This document shows, in pieces, positions 1 to 7,633 of a stretch of DNA of 64,000 nucleotides (within the stretch, counting starts at the first letter, position 1; every line of letters begins with the position of its first letter). Source of the stretch: Alphaproteobacteria bacterium (lineage in GTDB: Bacteria > Pseudomonadota > Alphaproteobacteria > GCA-016699305); NCBI GenBank assembly GCA_016699305.1, contig CP064970.1:1426001-1490000 (forward strand), given 5' to 3'. The notes beneath the pieces are model-generated. The model was not told where the DNA came from and searched no databases. It worked only from the letters and a program-made list of their open reading frames with translations. A program made the position numbers and the translations under genes.

Positions 1-972
1 GTTATCATTGTTCGCGAGGATCTCATCACCCCTGATGGCGATGCGATCTACGAGGATGAAAACGAAGCTCGGCAGCGTCTGATTCAGGAAGTCAATTTAG
101 GCGGATTGCAAAGAGTTTATGCGCCTGAGGGATGGTCCATCCCTTCGATCGACTCGACACCTTTGGCCCTTTTGCTTCAGGGGCGCGCTGAATGCACTCT
201 TAAGCCGGTTGAAGTTTCTCGGCAGGCTGTGGTGGCGACGGTCGTTGTGGCCTTATTGTTGGGCGGCGGCGTGGTCGCGTGGAACCTTTGGCAGGCCGAA
301 CAGCGCCGTGCCGATCAGGAACGTATGGCGCGTCAGGAGCAGGAATCCCAGCTTCAGAAAAAGAATTATAATGGATTGACGACGGAAGAGGTTTATCCGC
401 CGTGGCCACGCACATGGGAAATGAGCCCACGTGCGACTGAATGGTTGCAGGCTTGCATGGATGCGCTAAGAACGCTTCCTGTCGGCGTTGCCGGATGGCA
501 AGCGGGGGATATGTCCTGTGTCGATGGTGCCGCCAGTGTAACATGGACGCGTGCGGCAGGGCCGGCAGAATTGCCGCCGGGGGCAGAGCCTCCAACGATG
601 TTGTCGAATCAGTGGCAAGGCACGGTTCCTGTGAAAATGCCGCCCGAGCGTGGTGCAGAGGAATTGTGGGGCAACAGGCAGGTACAACAGACATTCCTTA
701 ATCGGAATTGGGAATTGTCGGAACTGAGCTTGCAGCCGGATGATCCTGTGCCGCCGCCGAAAGTACCGGACGGCTATGTGGGCGAGCTGCCTCCACCACC
801 GCCACCACCTGAATGGGTGAAATACAAGGTTGTCTTCAAGTTTATGGGGACGCCTTGGGCGAACATGCAAAGCTTTGTAGATGTGCCGGGGTTAGTTGTG
901 AAGACTGTCAAAACAACATCCGGCTCCTGGACAATGGAGGGAATGATTTATGAGAAGCGCCATGAAAAATAA
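1..972 (+). CDS. PilO-like pilin accessory protein of a type IVb (IncI thin pilus) system, 5' truncated
   Basis: The frame is open from base 1, so the gene starts before the window; an internal TTG at 106 is not needed as a start. The visible protein has an N-terminal cytoplasmic part, one membrane segment (VVATVVVALLLGGGVVAWNLW) and a periplasmic part with the WPRTWE and GW...C spacing typical of the PilO2/PAP_PilO family of IncI-type pili. A proline run lies near residues 260-270 of the visible part. Its 3' end overlaps the next gene by 23 bases, as in pilO-pilP pairs. The family call is by remembered pattern and gene order; this is not the PilO of type IVa pili. Confidence 0.65.
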   Translation, partial: VIIVREDLITPDGDAIYEDENEARQRLIQEVNLGGLQRVYAPEGWSIPSIDSTPLALLLQGRAECTLKPVEVSRQAVVATVVVALLLGGGVVAWNLWQAEQRRADQERMARQEQESQLQKKNYNGLTTEEVYPPWPRTWEMSPRATEWLQACMDALRTLPVGVAGWQAGDMSCVDGAASVTWTRAAGPAELPPGAEPPTMLSNQWQGTVPVKMPPERGAEELWGNRQVQQTFLNRNWELSELSLQPDDPVPPPKVPDGYVGELPPPPPPPEWVKYKVVFKFMGTPWANMQSFVDVPGLVVKTVKTTSGSWTMEGMIYEKRHEK

Positions 973-1813
973 CTCCCGCATGCTGTCCGTGATCGGAAGC
1001 GCCGCCACTGTGGCCGTTGCCCTGTTCGCTGCCCAGGCCATGGCTCAGCCTGTTGATCTGGCTCCGAATTCCAATGCGGCACCTTCGGTCCAGGTCCCGG
1101 CCGTTCCCCAAGCTCAGGCTCCTGGCGTGCAGCCCTCTATGGGCCAAGCTCCATCCGGAGCAATGCCCATGGGTCCAGCGCCAGTCCCGGTAGGACCGAA
1201 TGCGGCAGCGCCTGGTGCGGTGCCTCCTGTCGATCCTTTGTCTCCGATGGGCGAAGGTCCGGTCATTCCGCCTTCCACCAAAGATGTTGTGACAGGACTT
1301 CAAGGCGCGAAGATTGTCTCTTTGGAAGACGTGACCAAAGCGCAGGATTCCTTGGCGCGGCTGCAGTTGCTGCTTGAGATTGAAGAGAAGTTGTTGCAGA
1401 TCGAAAAAGTCCGTAATGATCGTAAAAAGGAAGCATCGGGTGGTGGTATTGCCGGCATGATTCCGGCCGCTACTCTGCAGATGGCCCCGCCTCCGGTTGT
1501 CGACCAGATGCCTGCTTCTTCCTCACGCGGCGCTGTCAAACGCTATCGCCCTTCGGATGACGAAGTCGATGATCCTGAGATGAAGGCCTATAAGGTTGAT
1601 CAAATCACCGGCGTCGAAGGTCGTTATCAGGCGCTTATGTCTTCGGAAGATGGCAAGGTTATCCCGGTCCGTGCGGGTGATAAGCTGCCCGATGGCACGA
1701 TGGTCCGTTCTGTGACCTTGCAAGGTGTGATGGTCAAGCATGGAAGAAAGACAGAGCTGCTGAGCGTGCAGACTTCATCCCGCTTGATCACGGGCGTTCG
1801 CAGCCAAGATTAA
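950..1813 (+). CDS. pilP: type IV pilus biogenesis protein PilP (type IVb family)
   Basis: 287 aa. GGAGGG lies 9 bases before ATG 950, favouring that start over ATG 962. A signal peptide (ends near AQAMAQ) is followed by a long Pro/Ala linker. A helical stretch (LEDVTKAQDSLARLQLLLEIE, about residues 120-145) matches the helix seen in IncI-type PilP proteins. The C-terminal domain (about 215-280) has the G..Y.A...S..G..IPVRAGD pattern that ends in a VMVKHG strand. In type IVb pili PilP is a periplasmic partner of PilO and the secretin. It is the last gene of the operon; a strong terminator follows. Family assignment is fairly safe, the exact role is inferred. Confidence 0.7.
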   Translation: MRSAMKNNSRMLSVIGSAATVAVALFAAQAMAQPVDLAPNSNAAPSVQVPAVPQAQAPGVQPSMGQAPSGAMPMGPAPVPVGPNAAAPGAVPPVDPLSPMGEGPVIPPSTKDVVTGLQGAKIVSLEDVTKAQDSLARLQLLLEIEEKLLQIEKVRNDRKKEASGGGIAGMIPAATLQMAPPPVVDQMPASSSRGAVKRYRPSDDEVDDPEMKAYKVDQITGVEGRYQALMSSEDGKVIPVRAGDKLPDGTMVRSVTLQGVMVKHGRKTELLSVQTSSRLITGVRSQD

Positions 1814-2135
1814 AACGCGGAAGAGGCCAAAGCTGAAGTTGATCGGCTTGTTGGCTCTCGGTCTTCCCATGTTGGTGACACGTTGTTGAGCTTTCATGCC
1901 CACCTCTAAAAGGTGGGCATGTTTGTTTTTGTCTGCCCATGATGGCCACGGCTTTTCTGATCTATCTGGTTGATCCCCGCGCAAACTTGACGTAGTTGTT
2001 TTCGGTACGAAGCATGATGCTGCCGACATGTCGGAATATATGGACGGTGTCTAGGCACTGCGTCCCTGTACAAGCTGCTTTTTAAGCAGTAAATTAAGGG
2101 CCTCGAATTACACCTAATCCTTGTAGAGATGCAAT
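1814..2135. other. intergenic region between pilP and the first pilin-like gene
   Basis: 322 bases without a convincing gene. It holds the terminator at 1895-1930. The remainder is AT-richer and presumably carries the promoter of the pilin-like gene, but I cannot identify a clear -35/-10 pair. Confidence 0.5.
1895..1930 (+). terminator. Rho-independent terminator after pilP
   Basis: Perfect 11-bp stem CATGCCCACCT / AGGTGGGCATG with a CTAAA loop, followed by TTTGTTTTT. It lies 82 bases after the pilP stop and closes the pilO-pilP operon, separating it from the pilin-like gene downstream. Confidence 0.9.
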
Positions 2136-3014
2136 GTGTGCGCTGAACCCGCCCCCCCCTGCCGGGTATCGGCATTTAATTTAGGCTCTCAATCAGGCAT
2201 AGCCATTGGCCCGATCCTGTTCATCGTGGCCCTTCTGGCCGTCATCGCCGCGGCCATTTCGGCGGGGTCGGATTCGTTCAGTGGCGATACTTCCGCAGTC
2301 AGCGCCAAGGCCAAAGCATCCGCCATTCTTGAATATGCGGACAGCGTTAAAATGGGCGTGGATAGGGTATTGGGAAGGGGCTGCACCGACACGCAAATCA
2401 GTTTTGAAAACCCTATCGTCAGCGGTTATACAAACGCGAATGCGCCCGCCGATAAATCCTGCCATGTCTTTGATCAAAATGGCGGCGGGATTATATGGAA
2501 GACCCCACAATCGAGCGCTCAGAGTCAGGCTGACTATGATACAGCTACATATGTAGGTAGGGTGACACTAGGTAATTACGGATTTGCTTCAATCTGTGTC
2601 ATGGGCGTTGGCACTGGTGGGCGATACCCGCAAGGTGGTAATTCGAGTCATTTTCCCTGTTATTACGTTGATGGCAGTGCCAGCGCTGATTTGGTTATGT
2701 TTCTGCCTTGGCTGACTAAAGATGTATGTTTACAAATCAATAATATAACTGGGCTCAAAAATAAAAATGCGACAATGCCGCCAGCTGTATTAGGGCCAAA
2801 TGGATTCCCACTATATGGATACAATGGTCATCAATACTTCGATGGAACTTATTATACTGGCCAAGGCAATAATGGCGGCATCCCAACTGATAGCGTGTAC
2901 AGCAATCCGATTGAAAACCTCGGCGCGCTTCAGGGCTGTTTTGATAACACATCGAACATAAACCCCCCACCCGGTGGTGGGTACTACTATTTCCGCGTCC
3001 TTATAACGCGATGA
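2136..3014 (+). CDS. type IV pilin-like protein, paralogue 1
   Basis: 292 aa from a GTG start. After a short leader comes SGIAIGPILFIVALLAVIAA, a pilin-type N-terminal hydrophobic helix (about residues 20-45) with a Gly before the helix but not the classic FTLIE. Then follow KAKASAILEYADSVKMGVDRVL, a globular part with several Cys (CTD, CHVF, CVMG, CYYV, VCLQIN, GCFD) and a C-terminus YFRVLITR. The minus-strand gene at 3975-4718 is a clear paralogue over the same blocks. The start is uncertain: a run of eight C (2152-2159) sits inside the leader codons, and ATG 2134 would join this frame only if one C were added. An IS1-like element begins 17 bases after the stop. Confidence 0.7.
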   Translation: MCAEPAPPCRVSAFNLGSQSGIAIGPILFIVALLAVIAAAISAGSDSFSGDTSAVSAKAKASAILEYADSVKMGVDRVLGRGCTDTQISFENPIVSGYTNANAPADKSCHVFDQNGGGIIWKTPQSSAQSQADYDTATYVGRVTLGNYGFASICVMGVGTGGRYPQGGNSSHFPCYYVDGSASADLVMFLPWLTKDVCLQINNITGLKNKNATMPPAVLGPNGFPLYGYNGHQYFDGTYYTGQGNNGGIPTDSVYSNPIENLGALQGCFDNTSNINPPPGGGYYYFRVLITR

Positions 3015-3037
3015 ATCGGTATTTATTTACGAGACAT

Positions 3038-3445
3038 TTAACTAAAGATAGATAAGAACTGATTTTGTCGTAAGGCGTAGTTTTCCGGGATGAGGTAGTG
3101 AGCGAGGAGGCGCAGGGATTTATCGACCATGTGTCTGGCGCGAGAGGTAACCTTGGATCGGCGTCGGAAGCGGGCAAGGTAATGTCGGACGAGGCTGTTG
3201 TCCTGTTCGATGGGGAAGGTCAAGTCCTTGCCTGTGAATAGCTGGTCTTGGGGGATCAGACGGTGGAAGCCCTCCCCATCGTCGGTCATGAAGACTCTTC
3301 CCTGAACGCCACCGAGCTTGTCGAGGAGCCTTTGACAGGTCGCATCATCACGCCCACCCAGCTCCCAGGCCAAGCTTCGCCGTGCCACAGGATCATAGGC
3401 GCGCCAAACCCAAATCTTGTTTTTTCCCCATTGACATAGTGCCAC
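3038..3445 (-). CDS. IS1-family InsB-like catalytic transposase half
   Basis: 135-aa frame with the rest of the DDE domain: FMTDDGEGF for the second Asp and FPIEQDNSLVRHYLARF with the Glu and the N..VR..LARF..R..K pattern of IS1 InsB. It need not start at its own ATG: after a -1 slip at the A6C run the frame continues from InsA at WGKNKIWVW. Both halves look intact, so an InsAB' fusion transposase could be made. Confidence 0.8.
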   Translation of the reverse strand: MALCQWGKNKIWVWRAYDPVARRSLAWELGGRDDATCQRLLDKLGGVQGRVFMTDDGEGFHRLIPQDQLFTGKDLTFPIEQDNSLVRHYLARFRRRSKVTSRARHMVDKSLRLLAHYLIPENYALRQNQFLSIFS

Positions 3446-3756
3446 ATCTCGTCGATCTGCACGATCCCCTCGGACGGCTGAGCGGACGGCTCAGGAGTTG
3501 CCTCGGCCTCGGCGCGAAGCCACTTATAGACCGCCACATGGCTCACGCCCAACAGCCGCGCGATCATGTCCTGACTGGAGTTGCCCATCGCGTACAACAA
3601 TACCGCTAGCGCCTTCATCGCCGCCGGCTTGCCGCGTGGCTTCGTGGCTGTGAAGTTGCATCCGCAGCCCTTGCACCGATAGCGTTGCAACCCCCGCACA
3701 AAACCGCTTTTGACGTGCTCCCAGCCGCCGCACTTCTTGCACACCAAACCGTCCAT
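3286..3756 (-). CDS. IS1-family InsA-like DNA-binding protein, first transposase frame
   Basis: ATG 3756 is preceded by GGAAGGAGG at 5-6 bases; the longer frame to 3795 is unlikely. The N-terminus has a zinc-finger pattern CKKCGG...CKGCGCNF and a helix-turn-helix (ARLLGVSHVAVYKWL), as in IS1 InsA. The frame runs into the first acidic residue of the catalytic domain (QIDEMWHY), then reads on out of phase with the second frame. A -1 slip on GGGGAAAAAACAAG (3416-3429) joins it to the InsB frame. Confidence 0.8.
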   Translation of the reverse strand: MDGLVCKKCGGWEHVKSGFVRGLQRYRCKGCGCNFTATKPRGKPAAMKALAVLLYAMGNSSQDMIARLLGVSHVAVYKWLRAEAEATPEPSAQPSEGIVQIDEMWHYVNGEKTRFGFGAPMILWHGEAWPGSWVGVMMRPVKGSSTSSVAFREESS

Positions 3757-3974
3757 GATCGCCTCCTTCCAAGCGTAAGGCGGCAAGCTTAACATAAAAA
3801 CTATCTTAGGTTAAGTGTCTCGGAAATAATATGGCCTGACTATATACATGATCGTATATGCAGCGAATTGGATTTCGCTTCGAAACCACAGATACCAAAG
3901 GAATGGAGACACTCGAACCCTATCGACCGGTTTGCGCGTTGGCAAAGGGTGGAATGAAAAGCCTTGTCCCGTTA

Positions 3975-4718
3975 TCATCGGGAAATCAAGACTCTAACTA
4001 AGCCATTATTCGACTCAGTCCCATCATCACTCAAACAAAAAGCCAATTTTCCGGCCAGAGCAGGGACTGAATTTCCTATAGGATCATTACAAACCGAATA
4101 CACGCCAGTAAAAGCGCTGCTGCCACAATCCCAAGAATCGATAGGCGGTTTCCCCCCCGGATTTGGGATCCCCAACATGTCGTTTATCTTCATGCAGACA
4201 GAGTTCTTCGGGCGGCCAACCAGTAAGACAAGTTCGGTGCCCCCCGCTCCCGTATCTGTGCCGACATTTAAAATGCGCCTGGTTGTTATTTTAAAACTCT
4301 GTGGATGCCAAGAATTCGCAACAGATGGAACAGTTGATGGATCAACGACCGCACCCGCTGGCATCAAGCGCGGGATAACGCCCCCGCCCTCTGGATTAAA
4401 CACCTTGCAGTCGCTCTGCGTGCAATTGGGATTGGTGTGATCAATGATCGTGCCATTTGGGCGCTTGGATAAGCCTGACGTTTCTTCAAAAGACACGTGC
4501 GTATCTGTGAAGCCCTTTCCCAATACCCTATCCACAGCGAATTTCACTTCATCGGCATATTCAAGAAAGGCCGTTGCCTGTGCTTTGGCTTTGACGGCGG
4601 AGGTATCGCTATTGAACGAACCCGACCCCGCCGCAATGGCAGAGACCAAGACGGCTAGGATTGCCACGATGTACAGGATCGGGCCAATGGCTATACCGCG
4701 CTGATTGATTTGCCTCAT
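3975..4718 (-). CDS. type IV pilin-like protein, paralogue 2
   Basis: 247 aa. A short leader MRQINQRG is followed by IAIGPILYIVAILAVLVSA, a pilin-like N-terminal helix, then KAQATAFLEYADEVKFAVDR. It shares with paralogue 1 the blocks GKGFTDTHVSFE, CKVFNPEGGGVI, VCMKIND and a C-terminal VRVLISR. It lies on the opposite strand, between the IS1-like element and a solo IS end. AAGG about 10 bases before ATG 4718 is a weak ribosome site. A run of eight G on the coding strand (C at 4769-4776) lies about 50 bases upstream. Probably an alternative major pilin of the type IVb system; the leader/peptidase assignment is inferred. Confidence 0.7.
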   Translation of the reverse strand: MRQINQRGIAIGPILYIVAILAVLVSAIAAGSGSFNSDTSAVKAKAQATAFLEYADEVKFAVDRVLGKGFTDTHVSFEETSGLSKRPNGTIIDHTNPNCTQSDCKVFNPEGGGVIPRLMPAGAVVDPSTVPSVANSWHPQSFKITTRRILNVGTDTGAGGTELVLLVGRPKNSVCMKINDMLGIPNPGGKPPIDSWDCGSSAFTGVYSVCNDPIGNSVPALAGKLAFCLSDDGTESNNGLVRVLISR

Positions 4719-5365
4719 GCTGTTGGCCTTGCCATACGGAAACGCAGCTCCCTCACGCGAGAAGACCGCCCCCCCCGTTACCCTGTGCGGTCATCGGCTT
4801 TCCAGCCTGTACCGCATCCCGACCCTAGCAATTCCATCCCGCCCCGTCATCCCTGATTCCCCCCGTTACCCTGTCAGAAATATCCTGGGGTGAATGCGCG
4901 ACGCGCAGAGGGGCAAAGCCCCTCGCAGGGATGCAACGGGGCGGTGGCCCCTTGCCAAGGCGACAAGACACCCGGCAATGGGTGGATTGGCATACCTTGC
5001 ACACGGTTTGTTTTTCAACCTGTGCATGAAACCTCACCCACCCCACCAGAACAACAAGGGCACGGTTAACCGCCTCCTTCCAAGAGTAAGGCGGCAAGCT
5101 TAACATGAAAACTATCTTAGGTTAAGTGTCTCTTCTTTTTATAGGGTCACATGATCCCCCGCTCTGCACATACAATCCTTCACCGAGTGTTAAATTCCAT
5201 TGCTTTAGCTGGCATCAGGCTAAGTGCTTGTTGCTGCAGCGCAACTTAAGATAACTTTAACTCAAATGGCGTCAGAGATAAGAGCCACATGCATCAGCGG
5301 TCACCCGTCACATGACGGACGACAAGAAGGCCGCCGCATAAAATGGAACCAGGGAGGTACGACAT
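4719..5365. other. intergenic region between pilin paralogue 2 and pdhA
   Basis: About 650 bases without a gene I can support. It contains a C8 tract (4769-4776), two copies of CCCCCCGTTACCCTGT about 86 bases apart (ending near 4786 and 4874), several short GC hairpins around 4910-4960, and the solo IS end at 5071-5132. The last 230 bases are AT-richer and should carry the pdh promoter. Short frames here lack ribosome sites and look spurious. Confidence 0.5.
5071..5132 (-). repeat. solo copy of the IS1-like element's transposase-proximal end
   Basis: 62 bases match 3760-3821 at 60 positions, including the whole 21-bp right inverted repeat, in the same orientation. No matching left end or transposase remnant accompanies it. 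It could be a deletion relic or the trace of a one-ended transposition. Confidence 0.85.
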
Positions 5366-6388
5366 ATGCCAGCCGCCAGCAGACGGCCGATCCTTGTGTC
5401 CCCTAAGGCGTCCAAACGCGACGCCGGGGCGCAGATTTCCGCCCAGGAAGGTCAGCGCCTGTGGCGCGACATGGTGTTGATCCGCCGTTTCGAGGAAAAA
5501 GCCGGCCAGTTATACGGCATGGGGATGATCGGCGGTTTTTGCCATTTGTACATCGGTCAAGAGGCGGTGGTGGTGGGGATGCAATCCGTCCAAGCCCCGC
5601 AAGACAGCGTGATCACCTCGTACCGCGACCACGGCCATATGCTGGCCGCCGGGATGGAATCGAACGGCGTGATGGCCGAACTGACCGGACGCATCGGCGG
5701 CTATTCCAAGGGCAAGGGCGGCTCGATGCACATGTTCAGCGCCGAAAAGAGGTTCTACGGCGGACATGGCATCGTCGCGGCCCAGGTGCCCATCGGCGCG
5801 GGATTGGCCTTCGCCCATAAATACAAAAAAGACGGCGGCGTATGCGTCAGCTATTTTGGCGACGGCGCGGCCAATCAGGGGCAGGTATACGAGACGTTCA
5901 ACATGGCGGCTTTGTGGAAACTGCCCATCGTCTTTGTCCTTGAAAACAACCGCTATGGCATGGGCACCAGCACGCAGCGCGCATCGGCGGGCGATTTGCA
6001 TCGGCGCGGCGACGCCTATGGCATTCCGGGGCATCAGGTGGACGGCATGGACGTGTTGGCGGTGCGCAAGGCCGCGGCCAGCGCGTTGGAGCACGCGCGT
6101 TCAGGTCAAGGACCGGTGTTGCTGGAAATGCAAACCTATCGCTATCGCGGCCATTCGATGTCGGACCCGGGCAAGTATCGCAGCCGCGAGGAAGTCGAAA
6201 AAATCCGCGACGAACAGGATCCGATCGAACGCCTGCGCGCTTGGCTTCAGGCGCATCACAACGTGACGGACGAGACGTTCAAGACCATCGAGGCCGGGAT
6301 TAAGGACGAGGTGGCCGAGGCGGCCCATTTCGCCCAGACCAGCCCCGAGCCGGATGAGCGCGAATTGTACACGGATGTCCTGGCCTGA
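5366..6388 (+). CDS. pdhA: pyruvate dehydrogenase E1 component, alpha subunit
   Basis: 340 aa, usual length. With the beta subunit it decarboxylates pyruvate using thiamine diphosphate and reductively acetylates the E2 lipoyl arm. The TPP motif starts at GDGAANQG (about residue 165) and ends with the ENN pair (193-195). The phosphorylation-loop-like YRYRGHSMSDPGKYR lies near 258-272. AGGGAGGT lies 6-7 bases before ATG 5366. First gene of the pdh operon; the beta gene follows after 37 bases. Confidence 0.96.
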   Translation: MPAASRRPILVSPKASKRDAGAQISAQEGQRLWRDMVLIRRFEEKAGQLYGMGMIGGFCHLYIGQEAVVVGMQSVQAPQDSVITSYRDHGHMLAAGMESNGVMAELTGRIGGYSKGKGGSMHMFSAEKRFYGGHGIVAAQVPIGAGLAFAHKYKKDGGVCVSYFGDGAANQGQVYETFNMAALWKLPIVFVLENNRYGMGTSTQRASAGDLHRRGDAYGIPGHQVDGMDVLAVRKAAASALEHARSGQGPVLLEMQTYRYRGHSMSDPGKYRSREEVEKIRDEQDPIERLRAWLQAHHNVTDETFKTIEAGIKDEVAEAAHFAQTSPEPDERELYTDVLA

Positions 6389-6425
6389 ACATAACGGGCC
6401 GAACAAAAAATAAGGAGGAACACGC

Positions 6426-7562
6426 ATGAGCATGCTCGCCGCAACCGCCCTACAGACCTCTCCGGTCGTCCCCGTCATCCCCGCTTTGAATGCGGGGTTG
6501 GACGAAGCGCGTTTCCCCACGTCTTGCGGCCGGGCCGAGCTGGTCGTCAGCGCCGTTCCGGCTCCGGCGACGGTCGCGGGCGTGCGGAACCAATCGGTGC
6601 GCGACGCTTTGCGCGACGCGATGGCCGAAGAAATGCGCCGCGATCCCACGGTGTTCCTGATGGGCGAGGAAGTCGCCGAATATCAAGGCGCGTATAAAGT
6701 CAGCCAAGGCCTGTTGCAAGAATTTGGGGCCGAGCGCGTCATCGACACGCCCATCACCGAGATCGGCTTTGCTGGTCTGGGCGTGGGCGCGGCTTTTGGC
6801 GGATTGCGGCCCATCGTGGAATTCATGACTATGAATTTCGCCATGCAGGCCATCGACCACGTCATCAATTCGGCGGCCAAGACGCGCTATATGTCGGGCG
6901 GACAAATGGGCTGCCCCATCGTCTTTCGCGGTCCCAACGGCGCGGCGGCGCGCGTGGGCGCGCAGCATTCGCAAGACTTCGCGTCATGGTACGCGCAGGT
7001 TCCAGGTTTGATCGTGCTGGCGCCGTGGAATGCGGCGGATGCCAAGGGCTTGCTCAAGGCCGCGATCCGCGACCCCAATCCGGTGGTGTTCCTTGAAAAC
7101 GAGTTGGTCTATGGCCAGAATTTCGATCTGCCTACGGACGAGGATTTCGTGTTGCCCATCGGCAAGGCCCATATCGAGCGCGAGGGGAAGGACGTGACCA
7201 TCGTCGCCTATTCCATCATGGTCGGCAAAGCCTTGGAGGCGGCGCAGGCCCTGGCGGCGGAAGGCATCGAGGCCGAGGTCATCAATTTGCGCAGTCTGCG
7301 CCCGTTGGACACGGCGACTGTCATCGAAAGCGTCAAAAAGACCAATCGTTTGGTCACGGCGGAAGAAGGCTGGGCCACGGCCGGCATCGGCGCGGAAATC
7401 GCCGCAAGGCTGATGGAAGAGGCCTTCGATTGGCTGGACGCGCCGGTCGCGCGTGTTGCGGCCAAGGACGTGCCCTTGCCCTATGCCGCCAATCTGGAAC
7501 GACTGGCCATCCCTCAGGCCCAGGATATCGCGGCGGCGGCCAAAAAGGTATGCTACCGCTGA
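6426..7562 (+). CDS. pdhB: pyruvate dehydrogenase E1 component, beta subunit
   Basis: 378 aa; TAAGGAGG stands 6-7 bases before ATG 6426. The E1 beta core starts near residue 56 (SVRDALRDAMAEEMRRDP) and includes FLMGEEVAEYQGAYK, the FRGPNGAAARVGAQHSQD loop and the C-terminal transketolase domain. Many alphaproteobacterial PdhB proteins carry an N-terminal lipoyl domain; this one instead has about 55 residues without one. Part of that leader (PVIPALNAGL) is encoded by a GC hairpin resembling a dispersed extragenic repeat. It pairs with PdhA in an alpha2beta2 E1. Confidence 0.95.
   Translation: MSMLAATALQTSPVVPVIPALNAGLDEARFPTSCGRAELVVSAVPAPATVAGVRNQSVRDALRDAMAEEMRRDPTVFLMGEEVAEYQGAYKVSQGLLQEFGAERVIDTPITEIGFAGLGVGAAFGGLRPIVEFMTMNFAMQAIDHVINSAAKTRYMSGGQMGCPIVFRGPNGAAARVGAQHSQDFASWYAQVPGLIVLAPWNAADAKGLLKAAIRDPNPVVFLENELVYGQNFDLPTDEDFVLPIGKAHIEREGKDVTIVAYSIMVGKALEAAQALAAEGIEAEVINLRSLRPLDTATVIESVKKTNRLVTAEEGWATAGIGAEIAARLMEEAFDWLDAPVARVAAKDVPLPYAANLERLAIPQAQDIAAAAKKVCYR
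6470..6500. repeat. REP-like palindrome inside the pdhB leader
   Basis: CCCCGC-TTTGAAT-GCGGGG (6479-6497) preceded by CCCGTCAT. This resembles the common palindromic intergenic repeats whose translation reads VIPA.NAG or VIPAKAG. It is read in frame in the pdhB N-terminal extension. Confidence 0.45.
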
Positions 7563-7633
7563 TCGTGTTGCTGTGGATGGCTCGAAGCAACTATTGAAAC
7601 CTGACCTACGAATTCGAAACGGGAGGATGGCAA

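Larger units (their letters stand above)
3031..3821 (-). mobile_element. IS1-family-like insertion sequence, complete
   Basis: The ends are 21-bp imperfect inverted repeats (left GAGACATTTAACTAAAGATAG at 3031-3051, right at 3801-3821, 18 of 21 matching); similarity continues weakly a few bases further out. About 790 bp, the usual IS1 size. It encodes two overlapping transposase frames on the minus strand. I found no convincing target duplication. It sits between two pilin-like paralogues, just after the stop of the first. Confidence 0.8.

Noticed and set aside
3964..4440. 158-aa plus-strand frame opposite pilin paralogue 2
   Set aside because: The minus-strand frame is homologous to paralogue 1 along its length, so the plus frame is a shadow.
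4894..5103. 69-aa frame between pilin paralogue 2 and pdhA
   Set aside because: No ribosome site, no similarity to anything I recognise, and its 3' end runs into the solo IS end.
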